This document shows, in pieces, positions 55,532-62,969 of a stretch of DNA of 64,000 bases. Under the pieces are notes generated by a model, which worked only from the letters and a program-made list of their open reading frames with translations, searched no databases and was not told the origin of the DNA. Source of the stretch: an uncultured Chloroflexota bacterium (GTDB lineage Bacteria > Chloroflexota > UBA11872 > VXNJ01); the NCBI GenBank assembly GCA_913043205.1, contig CAJWLF010000002.1, positions 45,206 through 109,205 of the forward strand. Direction: 5' to 3'. The position numbers and the translations under genes were made by a program. How positions within the stretch are numbered: the stretch's first letter is position 1; every line of letters begins with the position of its first letter.

Positions 55532-56538
55532 GCTCTAATATTTACCCCTTCAATCACCAACGGTGTCTTAGTGTCCACGTCCGGCAAAACTGCATCCATA
55601 GCAATGATTGCCACTTCACATTGTTCATAAGAAGGAGGATACGTGGTTAGAGTTTGAAGCCACATACCTGGACCCATTAATACCTTGGCCCAAGGCCTAG
55701 CTCTATTCTGTGCCGTAAATCGAATTAGTTCGAAGGCTACACCTGCAATTATGGGAACGAACATAATTCTTGAGGCTATTCGAATCGGTAGATCAGGACG
55801 GCCAAGAAAGCAAAACACAACTATTGAAATCAGTACAATTATTAGTAGGAAACTAGTGCCACAACGAGGATGAGTAATGCTTTGTTTAATCACCTCGCTA
55901 GAAGTTAGAGGCACACCATTTTCAAGAGCATTCACAGTTTTGTGTTCAGCCCCATGATATTCAAATGTCCTTCTTACATCGGATAATCTTCCAATTGAGA
56001 TCATGTAGGAAACCAAGACACATATCCTTACAATTCCCTCAATCAAATTACTCAGAATATCGGATTGTACAAATGGATCTATGAATTGAACTATCAGCAA
56101 GGGAAGAACAAAAAACAGTATGATCCCCCCCCCTATCCCCATCACTAATGAAGCCCAAACAAATGCTGAATCATCGTTCCCTGGCAACGATCCCTCATTC
56201 TCTTTACTGTCGGGCGAGACGCTCTCATCCTCGCCTAAAGCTATCTCGGCCGAAAAAGCCAATGACTTCATGCCCAAATTAAGCATATCCCAAAGGCTGA
56301 AAATTCCACGCAGTACAGGAATGTTTCTAACAGACTCAGAAACTCGACCTCGTGTAATCTGTCTTACCTGTAAGAATACATCTCCATCGGGATGCCTCAC
56401 TGCAGTAGCCACACGATCACGGCTTCTCATCATCACACCCTCTATCACCGCCTGGCCGCCATAAGCAATCTCATCTTCAACGCTTTGGCCCATGCTAGAA
56501 GAGTCGACGGTCATCGTTGTTGAGCCAGCCTGTACCAA
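55525..56538 (-). CDS. DUF1385 membrane protein
   Basis: A 337-residue membrane protein of the DUF1385 family, common next to prfA-prmC and rpmE in Firmicutes and Chloroflexi. Signature segments are [27 protein letters not shown] at the start and [51 protein letters not shown] in the middle, with about four membrane helices. Function unknown. Confidence 0.87.
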   Translation of the reverse strand: MVQAGSTTMTVDSSSMGQSVEDEIAYGGQAVIEGVMMRSRDRVATAVRHPDGDVFLQVRQITRGRVSESVRNIPVLRGIFSLWDMLNLGMKSLAFSAEIALGEDESVSPDSKENEGSLPGNDDSAFVWASLVMGIGGGIILFFVLPLLIVQFIDPFVQSDILSNLIEGIVRICVLVSYMISIGRLSDVRRTFEYHGAEHKTVNALENGVPLTSSEVIKQSITHPRCGTSFLLIIVLISIVVFCFLGRPDLPIRIASRIMFVPIIAGVAFELIRFTAQNRARPWAKVLMGPGMWLQTLTTYPPSYEQCEVAIIAMDAVLPDVDTKTPLVIEGVNIRAC

Positions 56539-56566
56539 TATGCCCTATCAGCAACCACAGCTACTT

Positions 56567-56884
56567 CTACTCGTCTACAGACTGAGCAGCCCCATCTAAT
56601 TCAACAGCCACAGACTTCTGGTCGTCACTTGGAGCTGACTCCATCTTCTTAGGAGGGGCTTCTTCAGACATGGATTTCATTGCCCCGTGACGATCCAATC
56701 TTCTCTTAAAGCGATCCACCTGACCCTGTGTATCCACCAGTTTTTGCGTCCCAGTAAAGAATGGATGACAGTTCGAACATATATCTACATGTAACTCAGC
56801 TTCGGAAGACATGGTTGTGAACGTATATCCACAGCCACAGGTCACCCGCGTTTCTACAAATTCAGGGTGTATACCAGGCTTCAT
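56567..56884 (-). CDS. rpmE: Ribosomal protein L31 (extended)
   Basis: L31 of the large subunit. The first 70 residues fit the family: MKPGIHPEFVETRVTCGCGYTFTTMSSEAELHVDICSNCHPFFTGTQKLVDTQGQVDRFKRR, keeping the cysteines of the zinc form (CGCG...CSNC). The C-terminus runs about 35 residues beyond usual length as an acidic/Pro tail. The ATG is preceded by GAGGG, and a promoter and terminator are placed just upstream. Confidence 0.94.
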   Translation of the reverse strand: MKPGIHPEFVETRVTCGCGYTFTTMSSEAELHVDICSNCHPFFTGTQKLVDTQGQVDRFKRRLDRHGAMKSMSEEAPPKKMESAPSDDQKSVAVELDGAAQSVDE

Positions 56885-56908
56885 AGTCCCTCACGCTTTC
56901 ACTACCAG

Positions 56909-56938
56909 ATTATATAAAACAGAAAAAGAAACGGCCAA
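56909..56938 (-). promoter_or_regulatory. Predicted rpmE promoter
   Basis: On the minus strand, a perfect TATAAT -10 (complement of 56909-56914) lies 18 bases from TTGGCC (complement of 56933-56938), a -35 with four of six consensus bases. The -35 falls in the stem of the terminator listed next. The predicted transcript would start about 20 bases before the rpmE ATG. Confidence 0.55.
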
Positions 56939-56948
56939 CACTGGCCGT
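56915..56948 (-). terminator. Rho-independent terminator of the WecA-like gene
   Basis: On the minus strand, ACGGCCA-GTGT-TGGCCGT forms a perfect 7-base GC-rich stem, followed by TTCTTTTTCT. It lies 80 bases after the stop of the WecA-like gene (ends at 57028) and would end its transcript before rpmE. Confidence 0.75.
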
Positions 56949-57027
56949 CGGAACCAGTTTAACAGGCAAATAGATAAAGGTGAGACTATCTTTTGGTTAA
57001 TATAGAACTATCAGAACCTCAACGATT

Positions 57028-58059
57028 CTAAGAGGGTTTTTGTCGATCAGTCCGGGCTAAGCACAATGCCACGATTATGATCAGCGCAAACATGATTCCA
57101 AACGCAAATAATTTCTGGTATCGGGTCAGTATCAGAGCACTAAGCCCAAAAGTAGCGCATACTCCACAGTAGACAGCAACAACCTCTATTTGAGACATTC
57201 CCGTCCTAAGCAGTCGATGATGGAAATGATCGGTGTCACGGGACGTTATACCGGTTCCAGAATGCCATCTTCGGATCACAGACCACGCAACATCCATTAT
57301 AGGTACGCCTAAAACCAGTAGCGCTGTTGCTAACTTTGCTCCGCCCACTATAGCAAGGGTAGCCAACATATAACCCAATAAATGCGCCCCCGAATCACCA
57401 AGAAATATGGTCGCACGAAAAATATTAAACGGCAAAAAGCCTATAATTGCCCCTACAAGAGCCAGTCCAAGAGTAGCTACTTCTGGCTGACCTAATCGAG
57501 CTGAAAGAATAACGAGGATCGTAACAGCTACCAAAGCTACGCCAGCTGCTAAACCATCCAATCCATCGGCCAAATTGACTGCATTCATCAATGCAACTAT
57601 CCACATGACAGTGAATGGTATCGCTAGCAGAAGCGGTATCATTAAGATTCCACCAAACGGATTGCTGACCCCTTCTATCCTCATCCCAAAAGCCAATGGG
57701 ATTACAGCTGCCACACACTGCCCTGCCAGCTTGTTACGAGGGCTTAGCTCCTGAATATCGTCTATCAACGTTAATCCAGTTATTACAGAGGCACCTAACA
57801 ACAGCCCCAACACTGGACCGTCAATACTCACACTAATCACAGCACCGAGTAGCAAACCAAGGAGAATAGGAGGTCCTCCAAGACGCGGAACGGATCGCGT
57901 ATGTATCCGACCAGGCCCAGGCTCGTGCAACCAATTGAATTTGTGGCCTAAATTTCTAGCCAACCAAGTCCCAGCCAAGCCCACTAAACAGGATATTGGT
58001 AAGACCGTCCAGCTTATCTCAGTCAGAATCATACCCTCCCAAACAGAGCAAACAAACAA
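57028..58059 (-). CDS. Polyprenyl-phosphate sugar-phosphate transferase (WecA/TagO-like)
   Basis: Transfers a GlcNAc- or related sugar-phosphate from a UDP-sugar to undecaprenyl phosphate, the first step for wall polymers or polysaccharides. The 343 residues have about ten membrane helices and the family motifs RIHTRSVPRLGGPPILLG, NAVNLADGLDGLAAGVALV and FLGDSGAHLLGYMLA, plus the His-rich cytoplasmic loop DHFHHRLLRTG, which distinguishes WecA/TagO from MraY. It may start at the inner ATG (MILTEI). Confidence 0.9.
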   Translation of the reverse strand: MFVCSVWEGMILTEISWTVLPISCLVGLAGTWLARNLGHKFNWLHEPGPGRIHTRSVPRLGGPPILLGLLLGAVISVSIDGPVLGLLLGASVITGLTLIDDIQELSPRNKLAGQCVAAVIPLAFGMRIEGVSNPFGGILMIPLLLAIPFTVMWIVALMNAVNLADGLDGLAAGVALVAVTILVILSARLGQPEVATLGLALVGAIIGFLPFNIFRATIFLGDSGAHLLGYMLATLAIVGGAKLATALLVLGVPIMDVAWSVIRRWHSGTGITSRDTDHFHHRLLRTGMSQIEVVAVYCGVCATFGLSALILTRYQKLFAFGIMFALIIIVALCLARTDRQKPS

Positions 58060-58294
58060 CCAATAGAAAGTACATTAACAAAGAGGGAAGCCAGATTATA
58101 TATGTCAGATGTGCTAGACGAGAGTCAGACCTATTGGTATTCTCCTCCACTGGGGTTGGTGCTGGCGGTAGTCGAAACAGTATGTTTGGTGACCCATGGT
58201 GACCAAGTCACAGGCCAATCTCACCATGTTCTCGTCGGGTGGCACGATTTATTGTTGTGCTGAATTACAAGCGGTAATGCCGCAGGAGTTATGC
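58060..58294. other. Divergent gap before rpsU
   Basis: The 235 bases between the WecA-like gene (minus) and rpsU (plus) hold no gene I can support. The ORF track extends rpsU upstream to 58196, but those residues do not resemble S21. A direct repeat GGTGACC occurs twice within 17 bases (near 58182-58204). No clear promoter or RNA gene is recognised. Confidence 0.5.
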
Positions 58295-58516
58295 GTGACC
58301 CAAGTAACACTGGGATCAAACGAATCTTTTGAAGCCGGTTTACGCCGATTCAACAAGCGGGTTCAACAAAGTGGAATACTAACTGAAGCACGTCGGAGAA
58401 AGCACTATGAAAAGCCAAGTGCTAGGCGGAAGAAGAAGCAAGCTGCAAGAGCTCGAAAAGCTCGTCGTGCTTCTATGAAAGCCAATCGATCGCAAAACTC
58501 CGAGTATGCATTCTGA
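58295..58516 (+). CDS. rpsU: Ribosomal protein S21
   Basis: Small-subunit protein S21. The ORF-track start at 58196 is too early; GTG at 58295 follows AGGAG at a good distance and gives VTQVTLGSNESFEAGLRRFNKRVQQSGILTEARRRKHYEKPSARRKKKQAARARKARR, the standard S21 of 73 residues. The C-terminus is very basic. yqeY starts 62 bases after its stop, a conserved pairing. Confidence 0.95.
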   Translation: MTQVTLGSNESFEAGLRRFNKRVQQSGILTEARRRKHYEKPSARRKKKQAARARKARRASMKANRSQNSEYAF

Positions 58517-58578
58517 ACAAATCACTGTTGCGAAACCTATAAGTCGCAATAGCTGAAAACAAGACAAGAGCATACCCA

Positions 58579-59064
58579 ATGATGCCAGGACTCGATATTT
58601 TAAATAACCTACTAAACGAGGAACGCAAGGCCATGAAATTGCGTGATTCACAGCGCGTTCAATCCCTTCGAAGCATTCGCAACGAACTCCAATTGGCTGA
58701 GAAAGAAAAACAGGATTCACTCACACACGATGAAGTAATCGCCAATCTCACCAAACAGGCCAAAAGCAGACGCGACTCGATCGAAGGATTCCGGGACGCT
58801 AACAGGCAGGATTTAGTTTCTCGAGAGCAATTGGAACTTGAACTCATTACGTCTTACTTGCCTGAAATGATGGATCGAGCAAGCATACAAAAAGAAGCCC
58901 TAGCCGTGATAGCTAATTTTGCTTCGCTTGACCAATCGCAAACCGGGAAGATCATTGGGCAGTTGATGGGCAACCTAAAGGGTAAAGCCGATGGTAGATT
59001 AGTAAGTGAAGTCGTGAAGGAACTGATGCAAGAAGTTTCAGAACCCGAGGATTCAGAAGGGTAA
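58579..59064 (+). CDS. YqeY/GatB-domain protein
   Basis: A 161-residue helical protein related to the tRNA-binding tail of GatB. Family segments are LNNLLNEERKAMKLRDSQRVQSLRSIRNELQLAEKEK and YLPEMMDRASIQKEALAVI. Its function is unknown; it is nearly always beside rpsU. The stop TAA directly abuts the predicted ATT start of ybeY. Confidence 0.92.
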   Translation: MMPGLDILNNLLNEERKAMKLRDSQRVQSLRSIRNELQLAEKEKQDSLTHDEVIANLTKQAKSRRDSIEGFRDANRQDLVSREQLELELITSYLPEMMDRASIQKEALAVIANFASLDQSQTGKIIGQLMGNLKGKADGRLVSEVVKELMQEVSEPEDSEG

Positions 59065-59508
59065 ATTACCGTCGTTAATCAGCCCGCAAATATCGATGTT
59101 GTTTGGCAAAATCGTTCAGACGCGCATCTCTGTGACATTGCACATACAGCATGTGCCACTGCCATAGAAGTCTCTGGGCAAGTATTGACTGATGTACGTG
59201 TACTCTTGTCAAACTCCAGCCATCTAGCCGAGCTTAACCATAAATTCCGCGCTAAAAACCAACCAACCAATGTACTATCTTTCCCTGACGAAGAACAAGG
59301 CGGCGACATCGCTGTGGCGATCGATATTGTCTCGTCAGAAGCGGATCAACAAGGGGCCACATTACACCAAATGGTGGCTATGCTAGTCACTCATGCAACA
59401 CTACACTTGGCAAGTTTTCATCACGAGCACGAATCGGATTATCAAACCATGCTTAGACTCGAACGCCAAGTCTTGTCCAAAATGTCATTAGATCATCCGT
59501 TCGACTAA
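59065..59508 (+). CDS. ybeY: Endoribonuclease YbeY (rRNA maturation factor)
   Basis: Metal-dependent single-strand RNase for 16S rRNA 3'-end maturation. The C-terminal metal site is HATLHLASFHH (H-x3-H-x5-H), a variant of HGxLHLxGYDH; NQPTNVLSFPDEEQGGDIAVAIDIV fits the family. The ORF-track start (TTG 59185) removes about 40 residues. The frame is open to 59065, where ATT immediately follows the yqeY TAA and a GAAGGG; no ATG, GTG or TTG precedes 59185. ATT is taken as the start. The stop overlaps the ispE ATG (TAATG). Confidence 0.88.
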   Translation: MTVVNQPANIDVVWQNRSDAHLCDIAHTACATAIEVSGQVLTDVRVLLSNSSHLAELNHKFRAKNQPTNVLSFPDEEQGGDIAVAIDIVSSEADQQGATLHQMVAMLVTHATLHLASFHHEHESDYQTMLRLERQVLSKMSLDHPFD

Positions 59509-60386
59509 TGGCCCATCCAGAAATCACCTTGCAATCATTCGCAAAGATAAATCTCGGCCTGGAAATATGCTCTTTCCGGGATGACGGATTCCATGAGGTG
59601 GTTTCCATAATGCAAGCGGTAGATCTTTATGATTCTATTTTCATTTCTATAGCGGATAACTTAGATGTGCTTTCCGGTGTTGAAAACTTGAAACCCGATG
59701 ATGACTTAATGCTTAAAGCAGCTAATGCCTTGCGTATAGCAACCGGAACTAGGCTGGGTGCCAAGATACGCGTAGACAAACACATACCATCTTCTGCTGG
59801 ACTTGGTGGAGGAAGTTCCAACGGGGCTACAGTGTTGCTAGGCCTAAATCAACTATGGGAAACTGAACTTACACATCCAGAGCTGGCTTCTATTTCCGCT
59901 AAACTAGGGTCAGATGTAACATTTTTCTTGACCGGAGGGACTGCTTTAACCACAGGAAGAGGTGAAAAAGTAGGCCCTCAATTACCCACCCCAAATTGTT
60001 GGGTGCTGCTGGCGAAACCCGCTCATGGACTCAGTACTAGCACCGTATACAGCCAGTTGAGAAACTCCGAATACTCCAACGGTTCTAAGACAAGGGCTTT
60101 GATGGAGTCGATTGTCAACAAGGACCCCGATTATTCACTTATGATCAATAGTTTGTCATCACCAGCCACTAGGCTTTTACCTGAGTTAAATGAAACATTG
60201 TCAGCTCTTGCTAATTCGAGCCCGAATACACTCGTGTCTGGCAGTGGGAGTACATGTTTCGCACTATTTCAATCAATGCATGAAGCCCAACTTGCCAAAA
60301 ACAACCTTAGAAATACTGGACTTTGGACACATATCTGCCCGTTCGTGGGAGAATGGTCAAACAAATATAATAGAGGTCGCTCATAG
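59508..60386 (+). CDS. ispE: 4-diphosphocytidyl-2-C-methyl-D-erythritol kinase
   Basis: GHMP kinase of the MEP pathway to isoprenoids. The 292 residues have SFAKINLGLEI at the start, the ATP loop IPSSAGLGGGSSNGATVLLGLNQLW and VSGSGSTCFALF near the C-terminus. It is translationally coupled to ybeY. It supplies the precursor of the polyprenyl carrier used by the WecA-like enzyme, 1.5 kb upstream. Confidence 0.96.
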   Translation: MAHPEITLQSFAKINLGLEICSFRDDGFHEVVSIMQAVDLYDSIFISIADNLDVLSGVENLKPDDDLMLKAANALRIATGTRLGAKIRVDKHIPSSAGLGGGSSNGATVLLGLNQLWETELTHPELASISAKLGSDVTFFLTGGTALTTGRGEKVGPQLPTPNCWVLLAKPAHGLSTSTVYSQLRNSEYSNGSKTRALMESIVNKDPDYSLMINSLSSPATRLLPELNETLSALANSSPNTLVSGSGSTCFALFQSMHEAQLAKNNLRNTGLWTHICPFVGEWSNKYNRGRS

Positions 60387-60440
60387 TAATCATGGCTACA
60401 GCGATAAATTGCAATTACAGTGCATCGAATAATAGCTCAT

Positions 60441-60515
60441 TGGGGCGTCGCCAAGCGGTAAGGCATCGGACTTTGATTCCGACATTCGCAGGTTCGAATC
60501 CTGCCGCCCCAGCCA
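60441..60515 (+). tRNA. tRNA-Gln (TTG)
   Basis: A standard cloverleaf: acceptor TGGGGCG/CGCCCCA, D arm GCCAAGCGGTAAGGC, anticodon stem TCGGA/TCCGA with loop CTTTGAT (anticodon TTG), and T arm GCAGGTTCGAATCCTGC. The 3' CCA is encoded. It starts with U1, as glutamine tRNAs do, and lies between ispE and glmU on the same strand. Confidence 0.97.
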
Positions 60516-60534
60516 ACATAGATACACATCACCG

Positions 60535-61908
60535 ATGACTAGTACTAACGGAGGCATAATCCTAGCCGCGGGAAAAGGTACACGTCTCAAATCCACGTTG
60601 CCCAAACCACTGCAAATGCTAGCGGGTATGCCACTAATTGAATATTCGCTACGGCTATGCGATTCCGCATCTTTGTCTACTGTATGCGTAGTAGTAGATC
60701 CAAAAGCAAATTCCCTAAGGGACGCTATAGGACACCGTGCCATCGTCATACCTCAGGATTCTGACGGATATGGCACCGGACATGCATTAAAGTCTGCTTC
60801 TCCATACTATGAGAATCTAGATGGCACTTTAGTCGTTTTGTACGCTGACACGCCCCTCATTCGACCAGAAACAATAAACTCCCTGGTAGCAGCGAGAGAG
60901 TCTACCAACGCTGTAATAAGTTGTTTAACAGCCAAAGCCGAAGACCCAGGGGGGTATGGTCGGATTATTCGGGATAGCAGCGGCACCATCACTTCAATCA
61001 GGGAAGCTTCATCCTGTACAAATGATGAATTAAGAATTTCGGAATTCAACACCGGAGTGATGGCATTTGATTCGTGCTGGCTCCGAAACGCCATAACTAA
61101 GCTGAAATTGGACATCGAACATAATGAAACGTTGCTAACGGACATCGTGTCTATAGCTATATCGTCGGGAGAAATAGTTACTTCAACGTTGCTTGTTGAT
61201 TCAACGGAAGGATTAGGCTGTAACACAAGGGCCGAGCTTGCTATTGCTGAAAAATATTTATGGCAGCGCAAAGCATTAGAATTAATGGCAACAGGGGTTA
61301 GGATCCAACATCCAGACACAACCTACATCGATCAAGATGTTGTTGTGGGAGAAGACTCTAACATATTGGCCGGCACTCATTTAGAAGGCAAAACGATTGT
61401 AGGACGCGGAAGTCTGATCGGGCCTCGAACCACACTATCGAATTCAACTGTTGAAGACGGATGCGAAATTCGTGAGTCAACAGTTGAGGATTCGGTAGTC
61501 AAGTCAGCGTGTACAATCGGCCCATACTCCCATTTGAGACCAGGAACTGTCTTGGCAGACAATGTCCATGTAGGAAATTATGCGGAAGTGAAAAATTCAT
61601 ATGTAGGGGAAGGAACACAAATTGGTCACTTTAGTTACATCGGCGATGCCAAACTAGGCAATCAGGTAAACATAGGGGCCGGTGTAGTGACCTGCAATTT
61701 CGACGGTAAAAACAAAAATCAAACTAGAATAGGGGATGATTCGTTTGTTGGGAGCGGCTCAATGCTTGTCGCCCCGGTTACAATTGGAACAAAATGCGTA
61801 GTTGGAGCTGGGTCAGTAGTTACGCGAAGCATCCCAGATGGAATCAAAGCATATGGGAATCCGGCAAAGGCTCAACCAAAGCCTGGAGAGATACTAGGCA
61901 ACGAATAA
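60535..61908 (+). CDS. glmU: Bifunctional GlmU (GlcNAc-1-P uridyltransferase/acetyltransferase)
   Basis: Makes UDP-N-acetylglucosamine for wall synthesis. The 457 residues have the uridyltransferase start IILAAGKGTRLKSTLPKPLQMLAG, the QDSDGYGTGHALKSA segment and YADTPLI, followed by a left-handed beta helix with hexapeptide repeats (VGRGSLIGPRTTLSNSTVEDG and later GAGVVTCNFDGKNKNQTRIG). Both halves look intact. It lies directly after tRNA-Gln and before prs, the widespread glmU-prs pair. Confidence 0.96.
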   Translation: MTSTNGGIILAAGKGTRLKSTLPKPLQMLAGMPLIEYSLRLCDSASLSTVCVVVDPKANSLRDAIGHRAIVIPQDSDGYGTGHALKSASPYYENLDGTLVVLYADTPLIRPETINSLVAARESTNAVISCLTAKAEDPGGYGRIIRDSSGTITSIREASSCTNDELRISEFNTGVMAFDSCWLRNAITKLKLDIEHNETLLTDIVSIAISSGEIVTSTLLVDSTEGLGCNTRAELAIAEKYLWQRKALELMATGVRIQHPDTTYIDQDVVVGEDSNILAGTHLEGKTIVGRGSLIGPRTTLSNSTVEDGCEIRESTVEDSVVKSACTIGPYSHLRPGTVLADNVHVGNYAEVKNSYVGEGTQIGHFSYIGDAKLGNQVNIGAGVVTCNFDGKNKNQTRIGDDSFVGSGSMLVAPVTIGTKCVVGAGSVVTRSIPDGIKAYGNPAKAQPKPGEILGNE

Positions 61909-61937
61909 GTCAATACATTAGGAGATAGCAAGCGAAA

Positions 61938-62888
61938 TTGGACGCTGACCTGCAAGTTTTTACAGGGACTGCAAATCCCCTTCTCGCAAATCAAATTTGC
62001 GATGACTTGGGGGTGCCTATAGGTAGTTCAACGGTCACAACATTCCCTAATGGGGAAACTCGTGTCAGGATTGAGGAAAACGTTAGAGGCTTAGACGTGT
62101 TTGTAGTGCAATCGCTGTGCACTCCAGTTAATGATCACTTAATGCAGTTACTAATCTTAATAGATGCATTGAAAAGAGCCTCTGCCGACCGAATTACCGC
62201 GATAATCCCATACTTCGGCTATGCCCGACAAGAGAAAAAAACTGCTGGGCGTGAACCAATCACAGCAAAACTTGTTGCAAACCTAATTCAAACTTCTGGC
62301 GCTGACAGAATAGTCACTATGGATTTGCATGCTCCAGCCATCGAAGGTTTTTTTGACATCCCTGTAGATCATCTTAGATCAGCCGGATTGCTTGCACAAC
62401 AGGCTCGAGAATATACAAATCAGGATGGATTAGTTGTTGGATCAGCAGATGCGGGCGGAGTCGCAAGAGCCGAAGACTTCGGAAGAAGAGTTGCAGCCGA
62501 CGACATATTCGTTACTTTCAAGCAGCGTGTAACACCCGAAGAAGTTCGTCCACTTTCATTAGTTGGAAAAGTAGAAGGTCGCATAGCAATATTAGTGGAT
62601 GACATAGTTTCCACAGGAAGTTCCCTCATATCCGCGAGCCAGCTACTTCTAGAACGTGGTGCTCGCGAGATACACGCATGTGCTGTTCACGCCGACTTCA
62701 ATTCCGAAGTTACCGAGCTTATAGAAAAATCAACTCTAGCCAGCCTATTAATTACAGATACAATACCCGTATCCTTACCCAGCCACGGGTCTGGTAGTAA
62801 AATCAAGCTGTGTACCACATCAACATTGTTTTCAGAAACTATAAGACGTATACACATGCACGAATCAGTAAGCGCATTGTTTTCGTAA
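61938..62888 (+). CDS. prs: Ribose-phosphate pyrophosphokinase
   Basis: Makes PRPP from ribose 5-phosphate and ATP. The 316 residues contain IIPYFGYARQEKKTAGREPITAKLVANLI, MDLHAPAIEGFFDIPVDHL, SADAGGVARAEDFGRR and the PRPP loop ILVDDIVSTGSSLISA. The flexible catalytic segment reads RQEKK where RQDRK is usual. The start is TTG at 61938, following GGAGAT at a suitable distance. PRPP feeds purine synthesis upstream of GuaB. Confidence 0.96.
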   Translation: MDADLQVFTGTANPLLANQICDDLGVPIGSSTVTTFPNGETRVRIEENVRGLDVFVVQSLCTPVNDHLMQLLILIDALKRASADRITAIIPYFGYARQEKKTAGREPITAKLVANLIQTSGADRIVTMDLHAPAIEGFFDIPVDHLRSAGLLAQQAREYTNQDGLVVGSADAGGVARAEDFGRRVAADDIFVTFKQRVTPEEVRPLSLVGKVEGRIAILVDDIVSTGSSLISASQLLLERGAREIHACAVHADFNSEVTELIEKSTLASLLITDTIPVSLPSHGSGSKIKLCTTSTLFSETIRRIHMHESVSALFS

Positions 62889-62891
62889 TCG

Positions 62892-62916
62892 CATGCTTGC
62901 TTAATTTCAAGCATCG
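62892..62916. repeat. Hairpin after prs
   Basis: ATGCTTG and CAAGCAT form a perfect 7-base stem with the 8-base loop CTTAATTT just after the prs stop. A following run of T is missing, so it is a weak terminator candidate or an mRNA-stabilising hairpin. Confidence 0.35.
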
Positions 62917-62969
62917 CAGTGTACTAGTAGGCTTAGGACTGCTAGTAAGAAGGAGGTCGATTCCGCTCT

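Noticed and set aside
42000-56900. Long minus-strand run as a horizontally acquired island
   Set aside because: All genes are core functions with uniform base composition by eye, and no integrase, tRNA-end duplication or repeats border it.
58196-58294. N-terminal extension of S21 in the ORF track
   Set aside because: The extra 33 residues are unrelated to S21, and GTG 58295 with AGGAG gives the standard length.
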